64,000 bases of DNA. Origin: Rhizobium sp. 18065 (GTDB lineage: Bacteria > Pseudomonadota > Alphaproteobacteria > Rhizobiales > Rhizobiaceae). The position numbers were made by a program, and so were the translations under genes. Under the pieces are notes generated by a model, which made no database searches, was not told where the DNA came from, and was given only the letters and a program-made list of their open reading frames with translations. The DNA is taken from assembly GCF_902706095.1 (NCBI RefSeq), contig NZ_CACSJP010000002.1, positions 554,527-618,526 of the forward strand, read 5' to 3'. Shown here piece after piece: positions 46,526 through 55,257 of the stretch (its first letter is position 1; every line of letters begins with the position of its first letter).

Positions 46526-46993
46526 TCAGACTTCCACCAGCCCGAGCTTCTTCACCTGCCGGATCGTCAGCATGGTACGAACCGTGTCGACATGTTCGTT
46601 CGCCGTCAGAACCTCGATGACAAAATCCTGGAATTTGGTCAGGTTGGCGGCGACACAATGGAGCAGGAAGTCGCTGTCGCCATTGACCATCCACGCCTGA
46701 CGCACGATCGGCCAGCCGTCGGTTGCGGCGGAAAAGGCCTTGAGATTGGCTTCGGACTGGTGCTTCAGGCCGACCATGCAAAAAGCCACAAGGTCGTACC
46801 CGAGCTTGGTTGCGCTCACCATCGCATGATAGCCCTCGATCACGCCTGCTTCTTCCAGCTTGCGCACGCGGCGCAGGCATGGCGGCGCGGAGATGCCGAC
46901 CCGCTCGGACAATTCGACATTGGTCATGCGGCCGTCGCGCTGCAATTCCCGAAGGATTCGAAGATCGATGGCGTCGAGTTCCACTTTCAACAC
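46526..46993 (-). CDS. lrp: Lrp/AsnC-family transcriptional regulator
   Basis: A 155-residue leucine-responsive-type regulator: helix-turn-helix LQRDGRMTNVELSERVGISAPPCLRRVRKLEEAG and a C-terminal RAM domain sensing amino acids (TLDT-like HVDTVRTMLTIRQVK). The GTG at 46993 (M-L-K-V-E-L-D) is preferred because that is the family N-terminus; a TTG at 47011 is possible. It faces trxB across a divergent gap and converges on the glycosyltransferase gene. Confidence 0.93.
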   Translation of the reverse strand: MLKVELDAIDLRILRELQRDGRMTNVELSERVGISAPPCLRRVRKLEEAGVIEGYHAMVSATKLGYDLVAFCMVGLKHQSEANLKAFSAATDGWPIVRQAWMVNGDSDFLLHCVAANLTKFQDFVIEVLTANEHVDTVRTMLTIRQVKKLGLVEV

Positions 46994-47220
46994 AGTCGGG
47001 GCCTTTCCCAAATCAGCCTCAGTTATCTAGCGGAAACGCCAGAATACGCAATAATCTGTCCGGAATGCGCACAAATATTACACGCCCTCTGAAAGCCCTG
47101 TTGCTAATGCAAAGCTCCCCTTGAATAAACATGGGGAGCGTTCATAAATGAAGCGACAAGCGGGAGCGCACTCCACGTCTCGGACACCGCTCTCTATTGG
47201 TCGTTTTGAAAGGATCCATC

Positions 47221-48198
47221 ATGTCTGCCCGCCACACCAAGGTGCTGATCATCGGCTCCGGCCCCGCCGGTTATACCGCTGCGATCTATGCCGCCCGTGC
47301 AATGCTGAAGCCGGTTTTGATTGCCGGCATGGAACAGGGCGGTCAGCTGATGATCACCACGGATGTGGAGAACTATCCGGGCTTTGCCGATCCGATCCAG
47401 GGTCCGTGGCTGATGGAGCAGATGCTCAACCAGGCGATCCATGTCGGCACCGAGATCGTCAGCGACCTGGTCACTGAAGTCGACACCAGCCACCGCCCGT
47501 TCACCATCAAGACCGACAGCGGCCAGGTCTGGACTGCCGACAGCCTGATCATATGCACCGGTGCCAAGGCAAAATGGCTCGGCATCGAGAGCGAGCAGCA
47601 TTTCCAGGGTTTTGGCGTGTCCGCCTGCGCGACCTGCGACGGCTTCTTCTACCGCAACAAGGATGTCATCGTTGTCGGCGGCGGCAATTCGGCCGTCGAG
47701 GAAGCACTTTATCTGTCGCATATCTGCAAATCGGTCACGGTCGTGCATCGCCGCGACTCGTTCCGCTCCGAAAAGATCCTGCAGGAAAGGCTCTTCGCCA
47801 AGGATAATATCCGCGTGCTGTGGAACACCGCCGTCGATGAAATCACTGGCGCGCCTGCCAAGCCGCCAATGCCGCCATCGGTCTCTGGCGTCAAGCTGCG
47901 CGACACGCTGACCGATGCGATCACCGAAATGCCTATCGACGGCGTCTTTGTCGCGATCGGTCACGCACCGGCCGTCGAACTGTTCAAGGACAAGCTGAAG
48001 CTGAAGTCGAACGGCTATCTGTGGACCGCCCCGGATTCGACTGCAACCGATGTCCCCGGTGTGTTTGCCGCTGGCGATGTGACCGACGACATCTATCGGC
48101 AGGCGATCACGGCCGCCGGCATGGGCTGCATGGCGGCACTGGAGGCCGAGCGCTTCCTCTCCGCCGTCCCTGTTCTCGCCCAGCAAGCGGCGGAATAA
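47221..48198 (+). CDS. trxB: thioredoxin reductase
   Basis: A 325-residue NADPH-dependent flavoprotein that reduces thioredoxin. FAD site IIGSGPAGYTAAIYAARA, redox-active CATC in SACATCDGFFY, NADPH site VVGGGNSAVEEALYLS, C-terminal FAD contact VFAAGDVTDDIYRQAITAAGMG. ATG 47221 has GGAT upstream. The next gene, lsrB, is 18 bases away and probably cotranscribed. Confidence 0.97.
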   Translation: MSARHTKVLIIGSGPAGYTAAIYAARAMLKPVLIAGMEQGGQLMITTDVENYPGFADPIQGPWLMEQMLNQAIHVGTEIVSDLVTEVDTSHRPFTIKTDSGQVWTADSLIICTGAKAKWLGIESEQHFQGFGVSACATCDGFFYRNKDVIVVGGGNSAVEEALYLSHICKSVTVVHRRDSFRSEKILQERLFAKDNIRVLWNTAVDEITGAPAKPPMPPSVSGVKLRDTLTDAITEMPIDGVFVAIGHAPAVELFKDKLKLKSNGYLWTAPDSTATDVPGVFAAGDVTDDIYRQAITAAGMGCMAALEAERFLSAVPVLAQQAAE

Positions 48199-48216
48199 GC
48201 GATGAGAGGGGGCGGC

Positions 48217-49113
48217 ATGCCGCTGGACTGGGACAAGCTGCGCATTTTTCACTCGGCTGCTGAAGCCGGGTCATTCACCCACGCAGCCGACAAGCTTCAT
48301 CTGTCGCAGTCCGCGATCAGCCGCCAGGTCTCGGCGCTGGAGCAGGATATCGGCGTCAAGCTGTTCCATCGCCACGCCCGTGGCCTCATCCTGACCGAAC
48401 AGGGCGAATTGCTGTATCGCACCGCCCATGACGTTCTGCTCAAGCTGCAGACCGTCAAGATGCAACTGACGGAGACGACGGAAAAGCCGAGCGGCAAGCT
48501 GCGCGTGACCACCACCGTCGGTCTCGGTCAGGGATGGCTGACCGACAAGGTCCAGGAATTCCTGCAGCTCTATCCGGAAATGTCGATCCAGTTGATCCTC
48601 GACAACGAGGAACTGGACGTCAACATGCGCCATGCCGACTGCGCCATTCGCCTGCGCCAGCCGCAGCAGTCGGACTTGATCCAGCGCAAGCTCTTCACCG
48701 TGCACATGCACGTCTATGCAGCGCCATCCTATATAAACCGCTACGGCGAACCGCAGTCGATCGAGGACCTGGACAGCCACAAGATCATTTCCTTCGGCGA
48801 GCCGGCGCCCAATTACCTGCTCGATGTCAACTGGCTCGAAACGGCCGGCCGCTCGTCGGACAATGCCCGCATGCCGCATCTTCAGATCAACAGCCAGACA
48901 TCGATCAAGCGCGCCTGCCTTCTCGGCATCGGTATCGCCATGCTGCCAGACTACATTGTCGGCCGCGATCCGGGTTTGGTCCAGTTGGCCATTCCCGCCG
49001 ACATTCCGTCCTTCGACACCTATTTCTGCTACCCGGACGAAATCAAGAACGCGGCAAAACTCAAGGCTTTCCGTGACTTCATCGTCGCCAAGGCGCGCAA
49101 CTGGAACTTCTGA
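48217..49113 (+). CDS. lsrB: LysR-type regulator LsrB/VtlR
   Basis: A 298-residue LysR-type regulator, HTH at AAEAGSFTHAADKLHLSQSAISR. Its position right after trxB and before an AbcR small RNA matches lsrB of S. meliloti and vtlR of Agrobacterium/Brucella, which control AbcR RNAs, LPS and redox functions. Cys residues are at 142, 234 and 271. ATG 48217 has a GAGGGGG site; the ATG at 48202 is less well placed. Confidence 0.9.
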   Translation: MPLDWDKLRIFHSAAEAGSFTHAADKLHLSQSAISRQVSALEQDIGVKLFHRHARGLILTEQGELLYRTAHDVLLKLQTVKMQLTETTEKPSGKLRVTTTVGLGQGWLTDKVQEFLQLYPEMSIQLILDNEELDVNMRHADCAIRLRQPQQSDLIQRKLFTVHMHVYAAPSYINRYGEPQSIEDLDSHKIISFGEPAPNYLLDVNWLETAGRSSDNARMPHLQINSQTSIKRACLLGIGIAMLPDYIVGRDPGLVQLAIPADIPSFDTYFCYPDEIKNAAKLKAFRDFIVAKARNWNF

Positions 49114-49207
49114 TCAGCGAGCAATGCAGCCGTTTTCACGCTGAAAAGTTAAGGCCTGCGCGTGGCGCATGACTGACATGCATAAAAAAGCATTGTTCAC
49201 TGCACAA

Positions 49208-49346
49208 AAAACCACCATATCGCACACAGCTGATGCATATGGTGGCTTTTTCCTCCCAGTTCCACCGCAGCAGCTGTTCCCCTCTGGAGGTTTTTGACCT
49301 TCACACTTTAAAGGGCCCTGGATTTTTCCAGTGGCCCTCTTTTTTT
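49208..49346 (+). ncRNA. abcR: AbcR small RNA (alpha-r15 family)
   Basis: Three stem-loops in the alpha-r15 order: CCACCATAT (49212-49220)/ATATGGTGG (49237-49245); CCTCC (49252-49256)/GGAGG (49286-49290), exposing CCCAGTTCC and GTTCCCCTC anti-ribosome-binding-site stretches; and a terminator AGGGCCCTGG/CCAGtGGCCCT (49312-49338) followed by seven T (49340-49346). A promoter CTGACA (49173-49178), 17 bases, TTCACT fits a start near 49208. AbcR RNAs repress ABC-transporter mRNAs with Hfq. Only one copy is seen, where I recall two in S. meliloti and Agrobacterium. The 5' end is estimated. Confidence 0.85.
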
Positions 49347-49420
49347 GCCAAAATTTTAAGTGATCTGTCTGGCGGCATTGCCGCTTGCGTTCAACCTCCC
49401 GCCTTTGGCAATCTACAAAC

Positions 49421-49434
49421 TTGACGATAGTCAA
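49421..49434. promoter_or_regulatory. TTGAC-N4-GTCAA palindrome before ArsR
   Basis: TTGACGATAGTCAA is a perfect 5-4-5 inverted repeat 47 bases before the ArsR start. It could be the ArsR operator; it also meets the FNR/FixK consensus. Confidence 0.5.
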
Positions 49435-49480
49435 TAATCCCCTATTTGACTTTCGTAACATACACGGTGGAGAAATCTCT

Positions 49481-49768
49481 TTGGAAGACGTCATGAAAGC
49501 GCTGGCCCATCCGGCGCGACTGGAAATGCTCATCTGGCTGAAGGATCCGCTCGAATATTTCGGCGTCGCACGAGAGGAAGCCTCGGAAGGCATCAGCGCA
49601 GGACAATTCGAACGCTCGGGCCTGTCGCAATCAGCGGTTTCCGCGCACCTCGCGACACTCCAGCGAGCCGGCCTGATTGCCTCGAAACGAGTCGGACAGC
49701 GCGTCCTGTACCGGCGCAATGAGCAGAGCATTTCAGAATTTATCCAGGACTTGAACAGCAAGCTTTGA
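49481..49768 (+). CDS. ArsR-family regulator without cysteines
   Basis: A 95-residue winged-helix repressor: MKALAHPARLEMLIWL, recognition helix LSQSAVSAHLATLQRAGLIASKR. It contains no cysteine, so a Cys-based metal or redox sensor is unlikely. TTG 49481 (spaced 7 bases from GGTGGAG) is the start with the best ribosome-binding site; the first ATG (49493) is 19 bases from it. It precedes, by 64 bases, the Old Yellow Enzyme gene and probably controls it. Confidence 0.88.
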   Translation: MEDVMKALAHPARLEMLIWLKDPLEYFGVAREEASEGISAGQFERSGLSQSAVSAHLATLQRAGLIASKRVGQRVLYRRNEQSISEFIQDLNSKL

Positions 49769-49832
49769 CACCCCAAATGGGAAATTCCAATGCGCCTTCC
49801 TCCCCATCATTGGAAAACTCCCGAGAGGTTTC

Positions 49833-50933
49833 ATGTCCAAGCTTTTTCAATCGACCACCGTGGGCGATATCGCCTTAGCGAACCGCGTTGCCATGGCACC
49901 GCTGACCCGTAACCGTTCCCCGGGCGCCGTTCCCAACGATCTCAATGTCGAATACTATCGCCAGCGCGCCGGCGCCGGCCTGATCATCACCGAAGGCACG
50001 GCCATCACCCACCAGGGTCAGGGTTACGCGGATGTGCCGGGGCTCTATCTGCCGGAAGCCATCGAAGGCTGGAAACGCGTCACCAGCGCGGTGCATGAAG
50101 CCGGTGGCAAGATCGTCACCCAGATCTGGCATGTCGGCCGCATTTCCCACACCTCGCTTCAGCCGGATGGTGGCAAGCCAGTCGCTCCGTCTGCGATCCA
50201 GGCGAAGTCCAAGACCTACATCCTCAACCCCGATGGCACCGGCGCTTTTGCCGAAACGTCAGAACCGCGCGCACTGGAACTGAACGAGATTCCCGGCCTG
50301 CTCGAAGACTATCGCAAGGCCGCCCGTGCCGCGATCGATGCCGGCTTCGACGGCGTCGAGATCCACGCTGCCAACGGCTATCTGCTGGAGCAGTTCATGC
50401 GCTCCAGCAGCAACCAGCGCACGGATGCCTATGGCGGCCCGATTGACTACCGTATCCGCCTGACTGTGGAAGTGGCTGAAGCCGTAGCCCAGGAAATCGG
50501 CGGCGGTCGCACCGGCATCCGCATTTCGCCGACCACACCGGCCAATGACGTATCCGATCCCGATCCGACGGCTGTCTACACGGCCCTGGTCGAGAAGCTG
50601 GCCGCCCATGACCTCGCCTTCATCCATGTCGTCGAAGGCGCGACCGGAGGTCCCCGTGACGTCCTGCCCTTCGACTGGGCAGCCCTCAAGGCAGCCTACC
50701 GCGCAAAGGGTGGCAAGGGTGCCTGGATGGTCAACAACGGCTATGACCGCGAAACGGCGATCGAAGCCGTTGAAAGCGGCTATGCCGACGTCGTCGCCTT
50801 CGGCAAGCCATTCATCGCAAACCCCGATCTGGTTCGTCGCCTGAAGGAAGAAGCACCGCTCAACGAGGTCGATAGCTCGACATTCTACGGCGGCGGTGAG
50901 CAGGGTTACACCACCTACCCGGCGCTCGCCTGA
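49833..50933 (+). CDS. nemA: Old Yellow Enzyme, alkene (N-ethylmaleimide) reductase
   Basis: A 366-residue FMN-dependent ene-reductase of the NemA/XenB type. MAPLTRNRS at the flavin site, QIWHVGRISH (His ligands of the substrate), HAANGYLLEQFMRSSSNQRTDAYGG, and the phosphate-binding GYADVVAFGKPFIANP are present. It reduces activated C=C bonds and nitro compounds with NADPH. Located behind an ArsR repressor. Confidence 0.93.
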   Translation: MSKLFQSTTVGDIALANRVAMAPLTRNRSPGAVPNDLNVEYYRQRAGAGLIITEGTAITHQGQGYADVPGLYLPEAIEGWKRVTSAVHEAGGKIVTQIWHVGRISHTSLQPDGGKPVAPSAIQAKSKTYILNPDGTGAFAETSEPRALELNEIPGLLEDYRKAARAAIDAGFDGVEIHAANGYLLEQFMRSSSNQRTDAYGGPIDYRIRLTVEVAEAVAQEIGGGRTGIRISPTTPANDVSDPDPTAVYTALVEKLAAHDLAFIHVVEGATGGPRDVLPFDWAALKAAYRAKGGKGAWMVNNGYDRETAIEAVESGYADVVAFGKPFIANPDLVRRLKEEAPLNEVDSSTFYGGGEQGYTTYPALA

Positions 50934-50950
50934 TATAGCTCATAAGACAG

Positions 50951-50980
50951 AAGCCCTGGCGCGCGCCGGGGCTTTTGTGT
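50951..50980 (+). terminator. nemA terminator
   Basis: AAGCCC (50951-50956) pairs with GGGCTT (50969-50974), with a GC-rich inner stem, followed by TTTGTGT. Confidence 0.65.
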
Positions 50981-50994
50981 TTTCTCCCTGCTTT

Positions 50995-51381
50995 TCATGC
51001 CTTCCCGAGGCTTGCCTTTGCCAGAGCGATTGCGACACCGTCCATCGCCAGGCCGTTCAGTGGATGCAGAGCGCCTATATACGGTATACCCGAGCCAAGC
51101 GCAGCCAGAGTGACCTGCACCAGATAGAGCCCCGCCAGCACGCACGCCGATCCCCGCAGGTTCGCGAGACCGGGGACAAGAAAAGCCAGACCCAGCATCA
51201 GCAAGATCGGCAGGGACAGCACCCCGCCCATCATGGCATGCAGACCCCAGCCGTCGCCGGCTCCGAAGACTACCATGCCAGCCAGATAGAACTGCCCGCC
51301 GATGCCGACGATGGTCAGGATTGCCAAAGCCGCAAAACCAGTGCGCCAATGACCCGTTTCAACCGTTGCCGATGCTGTCAT
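50995..51381 (-). CDS. small membrane protein, DUF6220-like
   Basis: A 128-residue protein with four hydrophobic segments (TGFAALAILTIVGIGGQFYLAG, MMGGVLSLPILLMLGLAFLV, LAGLYLVQVTLAALG and the end). The size and G-x-H-A-M-M-G pattern recall DUF6220, whose function is unknown. ATG 51381 overlaps the stop of the upstream NmrA-like gene (ATGA), so the two are coupled. Confidence 0.75.
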   Translation of the reverse strand: MTASATVETGHWRTGFAALAILTIVGIGGQFYLAGMVVFGAGDGWGLHAMMGGVLSLPILLMLGLAFLVPGLANLRGSACVLAGLYLVQVTLAALGSGIPYIGALHPLNGLAMDGVAIALAKASLGKA

Positions 51382-52412
51382 CTTCCTGCCTCCGATGCCT
51401 GCAGGTCGAAGCGCGAATCTCTCGGGGACGAAGGCTCCCCAAGACAGCCGAGGCTCGTCAGGGTCGCCATGACGGCAAGATCGATCGGCGTATGCGGTTC
51501 TTCGCCCAGAATGGCCCTCAGCCGAGTGTTGTCGAGACGGATCGTCTCGCGCCAAAGATAGCGCATCTCGTGCAACTCGCGGAGCAAGGGCACGAAAGGC
51601 CGCGCCAAACCGGCCAAAGCCCATGGAAACGACCAGACACGCATATTGCGCAACCCGACGACACGACCGATCGTTCCGGCCATCTGCATGCCATCCGCAT
51701 CGAAGAAACCATCCATGTGGTAGCGCGCGAAAGCCGGCAAGCTGTCTGCTCGCTCCAGAAACTGCATGAAGGTCTCCGCCACATCCGGCAGATAGGCCCA
51801 GGCATGTCCGGCACCCCGGCGCCCGGGGTTGATCACGAAGCGGACCGGTTTTCCTGGCTTGATCAGTCCCTGCGCAAACCAGTTGTTGCCCGCATTCGGC
51901 CCGAAGAAATCCCCCGCCCGAACAAGAATGACCTGCGTGCCTTTGCTCGCCGCGGCTTCCAACCTACGCTCAAGTTCGACGCGGATCCTGCCCTTGGAGG
52001 TCACCGGAGCCTGACGGCTGTCTTCCCGCAAAAGCGGGAAGCTGTCCGGACCGAAATTATAGATCGTACCCGGCATCAATATCCGCGCGCCGACCGCCCG
52101 CGCCGCGGCAATGGTATTGTCGATCATCGGCAGCACCAGTTCTCCCCAGTTCCGGTACCCGGGCGGATTGACGCCATGCACGATGACGCTCGCCCCCTGA
52201 GCGGCGACCAGCACATCCGCCGCATTCATCGCATCCCCCTTGACCCACTCATAGGCCGGATGGGTCTTGGCAAGTTCCTCCGGCCGCCGATGCATCGCGC
52301 GGACACGGTAGCCCCGCCTCACCAAGGCTTCAGCCAGCGCGCCGCCAACGCCGCCAGTGGCACCGAGGACCAGTGCAAGCGGTTGCTCTAGAAAACGAGG
52401 GGAATAGGTCAT
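51378..52412 (-). CDS. NAD(P)-binding epimerase/NmrA-like protein
   Basis: A 344-residue extended short-chain-dehydrogenase-type protein with an N-terminal Rossmann motif, LVLGATGGVGGALAEALVRRGY. The catalytic Tyr/Lys pair of true epimerases is not obvious, so it may bind NAD(P) as a sensor or reductase. ATG 52412 has AAGGAG upstream on its strand. It is divergent from a LysR gene (90-base gap), probably its regulator, and coupled to a small membrane protein gene. Confidence 0.88.
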   Translation of the reverse strand: MTYSPRFLEQPLALVLGATGGVGGALAEALVRRGYRVRAMHRRPEELAKTHPAYEWVKGDAMNAADVLVAAQGASVIVHGVNPPGYRNWGELVLPMIDNTIAAARAVGARILMPGTIYNFGPDSFPLLREDSRQAPVTSKGRIRVELERRLEAAASKGTQVILVRAGDFFGPNAGNNWFAQGLIKPGKPVRFVINPGRRGAGHAWAYLPDVAETFMQFLERADSLPAFARYHMDGFFDADGMQMAGTIGRVVGLRNMRVWSFPWALAGLARPFVPLLRELHEMRYLWRETIRLDNTRLRAILGEEPHTPIDLAVMATLTSLGCLGEPSSPRDSRFDLQASEAGR

Positions 52413-52502
52413 GTTTGCTCCTTCAATGAACTGAGCAAACAATGACACCGACAACAGACATTCATAATTGTCTATTTTCGTGGATCAGCTATACTTTTAT
52501 GT

Positions 52503-53396
52503 ATGACAACCGATCGCGTCAGTTGGGACTATTACCGCACCTTCCTCGCCGTGCTGCAGACCGGCTCCTTGTCGGCTGCCGCGCGCAGTCTCGGCCTGAC
52601 CCAGCCGACGGCTGGGCGGCATATCGAGGCGCTGGAGGACGCCTTTGGCGCAGCGCTCTTCCTGCGTGGTCCGCAAGGCCTGCTGCCGACCGACAAGGCA
52701 TTGTCGATGCGCGGACATGCCGAGACAATGGCTGCCATGTCATCGTCCTTGTCGCGCATCGCCTCGGGTGACATGGCTGATGTTCGTGGCACAGTGCGCA
52801 TCAGCGCCGCAGAGGTGATCACCGTTGAAACGCTGCCGAGAATTCTGTCCGAACTTCTGGAAAGGCATCCGGATCTGGACATTGAACTCTCCGCATCCGA
52901 TACCGTCGAGGATCTGCTACAGCAGGAAGCAGATATCGCCATCCGCATGATACGTCCGGTCCAAGCTGCACTGGTCAGCCGGCGCATCGGTGTCGTCACG
53001 CTTGGCTTTCATGCCCATCGCAACTATCTGGAACGCCATGGCACGCCACAGAACACCGCTGAACTCGCTGCGCATCGCTTGATCGGCTTCGACAAGCAGC
53101 TGGCTTATATCCGCGACCTGCTCAAGGCGCGGCCTGACATTGCCGACATCCACTTCAATGTCCGTGCCGACAGCAATCTGGTACAACTCGCAGCAATCCG
53201 CGCGGGTCTGGGCATCGGCGTGTGCCAGACGGCCATCGCAGCCCGGGACCCGGATCTGGTCGAAATTCTGCCCGGCGCATTGGGCATCGGCCTGGAAACC
53301 TTCGTCGTCATGCATCAAAGCCTGAAGACCACGCCCCGTTACCGCGCGACCTATGACGCTCTGGTCGAGGGCCTCGCATCCACCGTCTCGCGATAG
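52503..53396 (+). CDS. LysR-family transcriptional regulator
   Basis: A 297-residue LysR regulator, helix-turn-helix VLQTGSLSAAARSLGLTQPTAGRHIEALE. Divergent from the NmrA-like/DUF6220 operon, its likely target. No ribosome-binding site is seen before ATG 52503, so translation may be leaderless; the region before it is AT-rich with ATAC-N6-GTAT just upstream. Confidence 0.92.
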   Translation: MTTDRVSWDYYRTFLAVLQTGSLSAAARSLGLTQPTAGRHIEALEDAFGAALFLRGPQGLLPTDKALSMRGHAETMAAMSSSLSRIASGDMADVRGTVRISAAEVITVETLPRILSELLERHPDLDIELSASDTVEDLLQQEADIAIRMIRPVQAALVSRRIGVVTLGFHAHRNYLERHGTPQNTAELAAHRLIGFDKQLAYIRDLLKARPDIADIHFNVRADSNLVQLAAIRAGLGIGVCQTAIAARDPDLVEILPGALGIGLETFVVMHQSLKTTPRYRATYDALVEGLASTVSR

Positions 53397-53523
53397 CAAC
53401 GTCAAGACTTGATCCTGAACGTGAAGAACCGCCTCTTGCTCCAAACATCAACACACGGCCCAAGCGTGAAGAAGGCCCGCTAGCCGGTTGATCGGATTCA
53501 CGAAACGACTGCCGCCATCGGCA

Positions 53524-53793
53524 TCACAGCTGTGAAGGTGCCTCGGGGACATAGGCATCGACGACCTCGATTTCAGGGCGATCGCCACCGTCACTGTATT
53601 CCTCCAGCCAGCGACCGCTTTCGTCCTGAAAGCTGATCGTCACCGGTTCGTCGCCGACCTGCTGCTCGGCCACCACGATCCGGACGGCCTCCAGCGCCTG
53701 GTCATGTGTCGCGAACGATTCGGAATAGACGGTACCCAGCCGATAGGCCCAGCCGCCATCATGCGGCACGATCTCGTAGACAATCTTCACCAT
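53524..53793 (-). CDS. small DUF2188-like protein
   Basis: An 89-residue acidic protein, VYEIVPHDGGWAYRL followed by SFATHDQALEAVRIVVAEQ and SFQDESGRWLEEY, resembling DUF2188 (double-stranded-beta-like, function unknown). GGAGAAGG precedes ATG 53793 on its strand. It is monocistronic. Confidence 0.75.
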   Translation of the reverse strand: MVKIVYEIVPHDGGWAYRLGTVYSESFATHDQALEAVRIVVAEQQVGDEPVTISFQDESGRWLEEYSDGGDRPEIEVVDAYVPEAPSQL

Positions 53794-53928
53794 GGCCTTC
53801 TCCTCTCACGGTTTGACGATTATTCCATCAAAGACGATGCTTCGCAAATGTCATGCGGTCACAGCCGCTTGAGCGGGAACCTCTGAATGCTTTCGCCGTT
53901 CCGCAATACAACCATGAGGAATGCAAGT

Positions 53929-55080
53929 ATGTCGCTGATCCGCCAGGAACGATCCCTGTTCATTCCGATTGTCATGGCGGTCCTCGCATATCTTGTCGAA
54001 CACGCGATCCTCGAGGCAGGCCAGGCAGCATCGCTTATTGGCGCCGCCCTCCTGATCGGCGCGATCGTCATCGCCTCGATGCGCGTGGCCCATCACGCCG
54101 AAATCCTCGCCCACAAGGTTGGCGACCCCTATGGCACGATGATCCTGACCCTCTCGGCAGTCGCGGTGGAGGTGATCATCCTGGCGATCATGATGAACAA
54201 CGAGGCCTCACCGACCCTTGTGCGCGACACGATCTATTCGGCCGTCATGCTCGACATCAACGGCATTCTCGGCCTTGCCGCCCTGATCGGCGGACTCAAG
54301 CACGGCGAGCAACCCTACAACGACGATTCAGGCAAGACCTATGGCGTGATGATCCTGACTGCCATGGGAATTTCCATGATCGTGCCCGAATTCATTCCGC
54401 GCGACAAATGGCAGTATTATTCCCTCTATACGATCTTTGCGATGATCGCGCTGTATGGACTGTTCCTGCGCATGCAGGTTGGCACCCACAGCTACTTCTT
54501 CTCCTATAGCTATCCGACCCGGCAGCCGCCTGCCGACAAAAGCACGTCCGCAGCAGGCGACATCCCCTCCCAGGGAACCTCCCAAGCGCCATCCCCCGGG
54601 CTATCCCATGCACAAACGCATCCACAATCCACCGCCGTCTCCATTGCCGTCATTCTCTTCGGCGTCGTTCTGATCGGCGGCCTGGCCGAAGTCATGTCGG
54701 TTCTGGCAGATGCCGGACTGGAAGGAACCGGCGCGCCGGTTGCCCTCACCGCCATTCTCGTCGCGGCAATTTCCGCCGCGCCCGAAATCCTCACCGCTCT
54801 TCGCGCCGCCCTCAACAACCGCATGCAGGCCACCGTCAACATTGCCATGGGTGCCTCGCTTTCGACGGTCATCCTCACGGTCCCGGTGATGGAGGGCATC
54901 GCTCTTTACACCGGTCAACCCTTCGTGATGGCGATGACCCCTGTCCAGACCACGATGGTGGCGATAACCCTGATTGCAGCGGCCATCAACCTCAACGACG
55001 GCGAGACCAATGCCATTGAAGGCATGACGCATTTCATCCTGTTCACGACCTTCATCATGCTGTCCTTCATCGGCCTCTGA
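53929..55080 (+). CDS. chaA: calcium/proton antiporter, ChaA-like
   Basis: A 383-residue CaCA-superfamily antiporter. Both ion-binding alpha repeats are visible: GTMILTLSAVAVEVIILAIM (about 72-91, acidic Glu in a membrane helix) and the second repeat around AISAAPEILTALRAALNN (about 284). A hydrophilic Ser/Pro/Gln-rich loop (about 208-240) separates the halves. It expels Ca2+ or Na+ at the expense of protons. ATG 53929 with GAGGAA 7 bases before is chosen over upstream ATGs at 53887 and 53914. Confidence 0.88.
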   Translation: MSLIRQERSLFIPIVMAVLAYLVEHAILEAGQAASLIGAALLIGAIVIASMRVAHHAEILAHKVGDPYGTMILTLSAVAVEVIILAIMMNNEASPTLVRDTIYSAVMLDINGILGLAALIGGLKHGEQPYNDDSGKTYGVMILTAMGISMIVPEFIPRDKWQYYSLYTIFAMIALYGLFLRMQVGTHSYFFSYSYPTRQPPADKSTSAAGDIPSQGTSQAPSPGLSHAQTHPQSTAVSIAVILFGVVLIGGLAEVMSVLADAGLEGTGAPVALTAILVAAISAAPEILTALRAALNNRMQATVNIAMGASLSTVILTVPVMEGIALYTGQPFVMAMTPVQTTMVAITLIAAAINLNDGETNAIEGMTHFILFTTFIMLSFIGL

Positions 55081-55090
55081 GCTCCCCCAG

Positions 55091-55141
55091 CCTTTGTGCA
55101 ATGCACACGAAAACCGAAATTCCTTCGGAACCTTTGTGCAA
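55091..55141. promoter_or_regulatory. paired operator-like sites before opgC
   Basis: CCTTTGTGCAA occurs at 55091-55101 and 55131-55141, exactly 40 bases apart. The first copy is part of the palindrome TGTGCA-A-TGCACA (55095-55107). Between them CCGAA-attcc-TTCGG may form a hairpin. This looks like a two-site regulator-binding arrangement in the opgC promoter region. Confidence 0.45.
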
Positions 55142-55257
55142 AACTGCCGTTCCTCCCGCGATGGTCAGCCCGCTTTGGGCCACCCGCCGCATTGTCAACA
55201 CGATGCGGATGCACATCGCTCCCACAGGTTACCGGGGGGCCAACTCGGGAGTCGAAC

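Noticed and set aside
47114..47139. GCTCCCC/GGGGAGC hairpin before trxB as terminator
   Set aside because: A 7-bp stem with a 12-base loop and no T run; it could be structural, but there is too little to call.
47148..47220. Upstream frame starting MKRQAGAHST before trxB
   Set aside because: It runs into trxB in another frame without a stop before it and has no ribosome-binding site.
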